A stretch of 64,000 nucleotides of DNA from Bacteroidales bacterium (lineage in GTDB: Bacteria > Bacteroidota > Bacteroidia > Bacteroidales > JAAYJT01). The position numbers and the translations under genes are program-made. Of the stretch, positions 61,643-64,000 are shown in pieces. The notes under the pieces were generated by a model that did not search any database, had not been told where the DNA came from, and saw only the letters and a list, made by a program, of their open reading frames with translations. The stretch lies in contig JACZJK010000032.1 in assembly GCA_014860575.1 (NCBI GenBank), forward strand, positions 34,478 to 98,477. The letters are read 5' to 3'. Position 1 is the stretch's first letter. The number at the start of each line of letters is the position of its first letter.

Positions 61643-62956
61643 TCAATTAATTATATTCAACTCCGAATTATCTTGTTTAATAGGAACTGGATCGTCTGAT
61701 TGACCCCTCAATGCCTCTGCCCACTTCCTTTTATGCTTAATACTGAAGGATTTAAGATAATTATCGGTTGTTTTTATGTCAGAATGTCCGAGGGATTCGC
61801 TGATAAACTCAACCGGCGCTCCGCTTTCCTTCAAGATGGAAGCATAGGAATGGCGGGCATGATAGGTGGTAATTTTTTCGAGGCCAAAATCCACGCACAT
61901 TCTACTGAGATACTTGTTTGTGGTTTTTACCAGGTTTTGAACAGCAGTTCGTTTTTGTAACGGTGAAAATCCTTTCTTGAAAAAAGGAAAGATGTAGTTT
62001 TCGGGGTCACCCTTGAATTTTGCCCACTTTTCAATGATTGCTTCAGTTTTCTTTACAAGCAGCACCTCTATTTTTTTCTGATTGCCTTTTGTGCTTAACT
62101 GAGTTTTGGCCCTGACAAACTCAATCGTGGTTTCACCATCACTGATCTTCACGTCTTTTTCCCGGATACTACATATATCCTTAAAATTCATGCCGTTTGA
62201 AAAGTAGGAGAAAATCCAAAGGTCGCGTGCCTGGTCCATTGGTGAACCTGAAACAGTCTCGAAATCTATTATTTTCTTAATGTCATCCAGGGCCAGAGCC
62301 TTTTTGATATTGGAACCGGCTGGTGGAGTGAATTTACCCCTGCCAAAGGGATAATTGGTTGTCACACCATCTGAAATTGCAAGGTTAAATATTGTACGAA
62401 GGCATCGACAATAGATCCCGACAGTTGTCGCGGAGCGAGGTTTTTTATCTTCAGCTTCTGGTATGGCGACAAACCAGTTTTCATACTGTGTAAGATAATC
62501 GGGTGTGACCTTGTTAAAGTCCATGCCCGGATCATACCCTTTGAAGCTATTGTAAGCACTTTGATAACTTTGTGCTGTTGATACCCGTCCATTATCTGTC
62601 AATTCCTTTATGAATTTCCCGAAATATCCAAAGAGATTTTTTACTTCACCCTGCCCATAAAATCTATCTCTGAATTCCTCGAATGAGAACGGTTGTATCT
62701 TTTGGGCTTCTTTCTGAGCTTCTTCCAACACTTTTGGAATCAATAGTTTGATATCATGAAGACTTCCTCTGGGGCTTTGAGTCTGGATTCTCAGCCACTC
62801 TTCCTTTGAAGCTTCAAAAAGAATATTATTAGTTTTGGACATGGGGAGATTAAAATAGCGTTGCTTTTTCCCAGAGGTGATCCGCAGCTTGATTGGGAAT
62901 TTTCCATTGCTCTTTGGAGTCCGGTTCTCCAGTACGATGTTCATTTTATAGTTCAT
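61643..62956 (-). CDS. int: Tyrosine recombinase (integrase)
   Basis: A 437-aa integrase with an N-terminal Arm-binding-like part, a SAM-like core-binding domain (about 105-205) and a catalytic domain. The catalytic H366-A-R368-H, L-G-H (about 391) and Tyr400 (T-D-N-Y-L) are present. The first catalytic Arg is replaced: the box reads S-N-G-M-N-F-K-D-I, as in IntDOT-type Bacteroidota integrases. It would integrate the element at tRNA-Gln. The gene lies 290 bp from the right attachment site and reads inward. Confidence 0.93.
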   Translation of the reverse strand: MNYKMNIVLENRTPKSNGKFPIKLRITSGKKQRYFNLPMSKTNNILFEASKEEWLRIQTQSPRGSLHDIKLLIPKVLEEAQKEAQKIQPFSFEEFRDRFYGQGEVKNLFGYFGKFIKELTDNGRVSTAQSYQSAYNSFKGYDPGMDFNKVTPDYLTQYENWFVAIPEAEDKKPRSATTVGIYCRCLRTIFNLAISDGVTTNYPFGRGKFTPPAGSNIKKALALDDIKKIIDFETVSGSPMDQARDLWIFSYFSNGMNFKDICSIREKDVKISDGETTIEFVRAKTQLSTKGNQKKIEVLLVKKTEAIIEKWAKFKGDPENYIFPFFKKGFSPLQKRTAVQNLVKTTNKYLSRMCVDFGLEKITTYHARHSYASILKESGAPVEFISESLGHSDIKTTDNYLKSFSIKHKRKWAEALRGQSDDPVPIKQDNSELNIIN

Positions 62957-63032
62957 ATTCTTGCTTTTTTAATTTTTGATCTAAACAAACTAAGAATTTC
63001 TGTCATCAATAAGTCAATTTTTTTTTGGGGCG

Positions 63033-63040
63033 CAAAGGTA
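63033..63040 (-). promoter_or_regulatory. -7 promoter box of the integrase gene
   Basis: TACCTTTG on the minus strand is a full TAnnTTTG match, 76 bp upstream of the integrase start, with TTTT at a 21-bp distance as a partial -33 element. Confidence 0.55.
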
Positions 63041-63100
63041 CACAAGTTGAATTTTAACCTTAAAAAACGATATTAGCGGCTATTCTTATGACCCTTAATA

Positions 63101-63120
63101 AACATACTTTTTAGCATACC
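63101..63120 (+). repeat. 20-bp subterminal direct repeat, right copy
   Basis: Exact copy of 7476-7495 in the same orientation, 125 bp inside the right attachment site and just upstream of the integrase promoter. Confidence 0.8.
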
Positions 63121-63245
63121 ACTGAAATAAATGACGATAAATGATAGTCAAGATGCTACAAGTTCCAGCAGCTTTATATGCTTGTATAACAGAGTGATGT
63201 CAAATGTCCACAAGTGTTCATATATGTTGACAATCTTCATACACA

Positions 63246-63290
63246 GACTCTGAATCAGAAGAGTCTAGGTTCGAGCCCTAGTCGGACAAC
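63246..63290 (+). repeat. Right attachment site (45-bp direct repeat)
   Basis: Identical to 7381-7425, the 3' part of tRNA-Gln starting at the anticodon stem. The 5' part of the tRNA is missing here, so this copy is the non-functional remnant made by integration. Confidence 0.92.
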
Positions 63291-63304
63291 GGATATAACT
63301 ATAT

Positions 63305-63337
63305 AAGCCTGTATATCAAGTGATTGCAGGCTTTTTT
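63305..63337 (+). terminator. Former terminator of tRNA-Gln
   Basis: AAGCCTG (63305-63311) pairs with CAGGCTT (63327-63333), followed by T. It stands 14 bp behind the right attachment site; excision of the island would put it directly behind the tRNA gene. Confidence 0.65.
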
Positions 63338-63463
63338 CTTGAGTAGGTACAACATAGGTACAGCTTTTCAAATAGTTTATTAAGGGTGATATAGACCTGT
63401 TATTCTGTGAGTTACAGAATTTTTTTGGTGTCAGTTTCAGGATGGAATTGCAGGTAGAATTCG

Positions 63464-63811
63464 TCATGATACTTCGGGTATTAACGTATTGCGCAGAATA
63501 TCAGGGAGAAACAAGGATTCAATAATTTTGAGATCAGTTTTTGAAAGTGGTTTGCCTCTGTCGGCTTTTGCGGTGATCAGGTCCAGATGATCCTCTGCCT
63601 TCTGATCTTCCGGCACCCAGGTATCCATTTTCGATTCCCAGGCTTTAGCCTCTGCGTTTCTTTGTGCGGTGTCCTGGCGCCTTAATTCCCTGTTCAGGGT
63701 TGAAGCCTGAATCATGTTTTCGTAGTACATGGATCGCAACTGGCGGGCTGTTGGCGCCGGTGTTAGTGGCTCGTGGCCGGCGGTCTCAAAATTTATGGAT
63801 AATTGATGCAT
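63464..63811 (-). CDS. Hypothetical protein right of the island
   Basis: A 115-aa protein starting MHQLSINFETAGHEPLTPAP. The middle is a charged helix (R-E-L-R-R-Q-D-T-A-Q-R-N-A-E-A-K-A-W-E-S-K) and the C-terminus is helical; no family is recognised. A hairpin-like leader at 63838-63858, similar to the one at 15248-15269, precedes it. The composition looks like an accessory gene of a mobile element, not a housekeeping gene. Confidence 0.5.
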   Translation of the reverse strand: MHQLSINFETAGHEPLTPAPTARQLRSMYYENMIQASTLNRELRRQDTAQRNAEAKAWESKMDTWVPEDQKAEDHLDLITAKADRGKPLSKTDLKIIESLFLPDILRNTLIPEVS

Positions 63812-63837
63812 GGTTGTAAAATTTCAGCAGGGGTAAA

Positions 63838-63858
63838 GCTGGCCGGCTGCTACTCAGC
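63838..63858 (-). promoter_or_regulatory. GC-rich leader hairpin, second copy type
   Basis: A block bounded by GCTG and CAGC with the core GGCCGG, 26 bp before the start at 63811. It resembles the leader block at 15248-15269 in sequence, size and position. Confidence 0.4.
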
Positions 63859-63866
63859 GATGAAAA

Positions 63867-64000
63867 TCAGAAAGGTGTAAGCGTGTGATTGTAAGCCTGG
63901 GAGAATAATTCAAGCAGCCGGTTGTAGTTTTCGGCTAACTCTTTTATGTGCGGATGATCTGAAAAGGAGGGATCATCTTCATGATAGGGTGAAATAACCC
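63867..64000 (-). CDS. Partial CDS, C-terminal part of a hypothetical protein
   Basis: An open minus-strand frame enters from the right edge and ends in TGA at 63867-63869. The 43 visible residues include S-P-Y-H-E-D-D-P and L-A-E-N-Y-N-R-L-L-E-L-F-S-Q-A-Y. It lies upstream of and in the same direction as the gene at 63464-63811, so they may share an operon. No family recognised. Confidence 0.5.
   Translation of the reverse strand, partial: VISPYHEDDPSFSDHPHIKELAENYNRLLELFSQAYNHTLTPF

Larger units (their letters stand above)
7381..63290. mobile_element. tRNA-Gln genomic island / integrative element, about 56 kb
   Basis: The element is delimited by 45-bp direct repeats of the tRNA-Gln 3' part. 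A tyrosine recombinase, an excisionase-like HTH protein and a DUF3987 protein sit at the right end, the common mobility set of Bacteroidota integrative elements. It carries RecT/ArdC-type genes, a biosynthetic operon, a CBASS-like locus and a large restriction/helicase operon. No relaxase, VirD4-like coupling protein or Tra/Vir gene is visible, so self-transfer is unlikely; mobilization by a helper element is possible. Confidence 0.88.

Noticed and set aside
7381..63290. Reading the island as a self-transmissible conjugative element
   Set aside because: No relaxase, coupling protein, VirB4-like ATPase or other conjugation gene could be found, although ArdC and RecT genes are frequent on such elements.
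1..64000. CRISPR array, cas genes or rRNA genes
   Set aside because: No regularly spaced repeats were seen, the Cas4-like nuclease belongs to a helicase operon, and no rRNA sequence is present.

Overview
The window looks like a Bacteroidota (Bacteroidales-type) chromosome carrying a large tRNA-borne genomic island. The evidence is sequence-internal: promoters of the TTTG / TAnnTTTG type, almost no Shine-Dalgarno sequences, and families typical of the phylum (DUF1573 proteins, DUF4120, FISUMP lipoprotein, DUF3987 plus excisionase-like HTH, an IntDOT-like integrase that lacks the first catalytic Arg).

Chromosomal part (1-7351): two tandem DUF1573 paralogues; an eight-kilobase-scale metal/arsenical and thiol-redox operon (lipoprotein ArsF-like, CcdA-like ArsG-like permease, ArsP/DUF318-type permease, two small CxxC thioredoxin-fold proteins, a rhodanese-like protein without its Cys, an ArsR repressor); tRNA-Cys; folB; glnS followed directly by tRNA-Gln(CTG).

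Island (7381-63290, about 56 kb): bounded by a 45-bp direct repeat of the 3' part of tRNA-Gln, with a 20-bp subterminal direct repeat near each end. From left to right it holds (1) a minus-strand operon of accessory and recombination genes (DUF6573-like, small zinc proteins, DUF4120, SymE-like, MBL-fold hydrolase, RecT, Rad50/SbcC-like zinc-hook ATPase, ArdC-like protein); (2) a variable zone with a FISUMP lipoprotein, a GC-richer block with an ankyrin membrane protein and a zinc-ribbon protein with a strong Shine-Dalgarno, and a dead IS5-type transposase; (3) a compact ten-gene plus-strand operon (22154-36589) that looks like an unfamiliar biosynthetic cluster: TIM-barrel/nucleotidyltransferase fusion, DAHP synthase, complete cysteinyl-tRNA synthetase, two more nucleotidyltransferase-fold proteins, GT9, aminotransferase, B12-radical SAM enzyme, GT2, alanine racemase, alcohol dehydrogenase-like enzyme; (4) a CBASS-like locus (CD-NTase, E2-SEC-C, predicted PD-(D/E)XK nuclease) divergent from a sigma-like / ImmA-type peptidase module; (5) a seven-gene minus-strand operon combining a type III restriction-modification pair (Mod, Res) with a GIY-YIG protein, a UvrD helicase, a PD-(D/E)XK Fe-S nuclease subunit, a tail-anchored coiled-coil protein and a 1488-aa RecQ-like helicase; a further UvrD helicase lies upstream; (6) the mobility module: DUF3987 primase/helicase-like protein, HTH excisionase-like protein, tyrosine recombinase.

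No relaxase, coupling protein or type IV secretion gene is visible, so the island is best read as an integrative (possibly mobilizable) element or defence/biosynthesis island, not a self-transmissible ICE. Right of the island (63291-64000) are a terminator that probably once served tRNA-Gln and two small genes of unknown function, one with a leader hairpin resembling one inside the island, which suggests a second element may lie in tandem.
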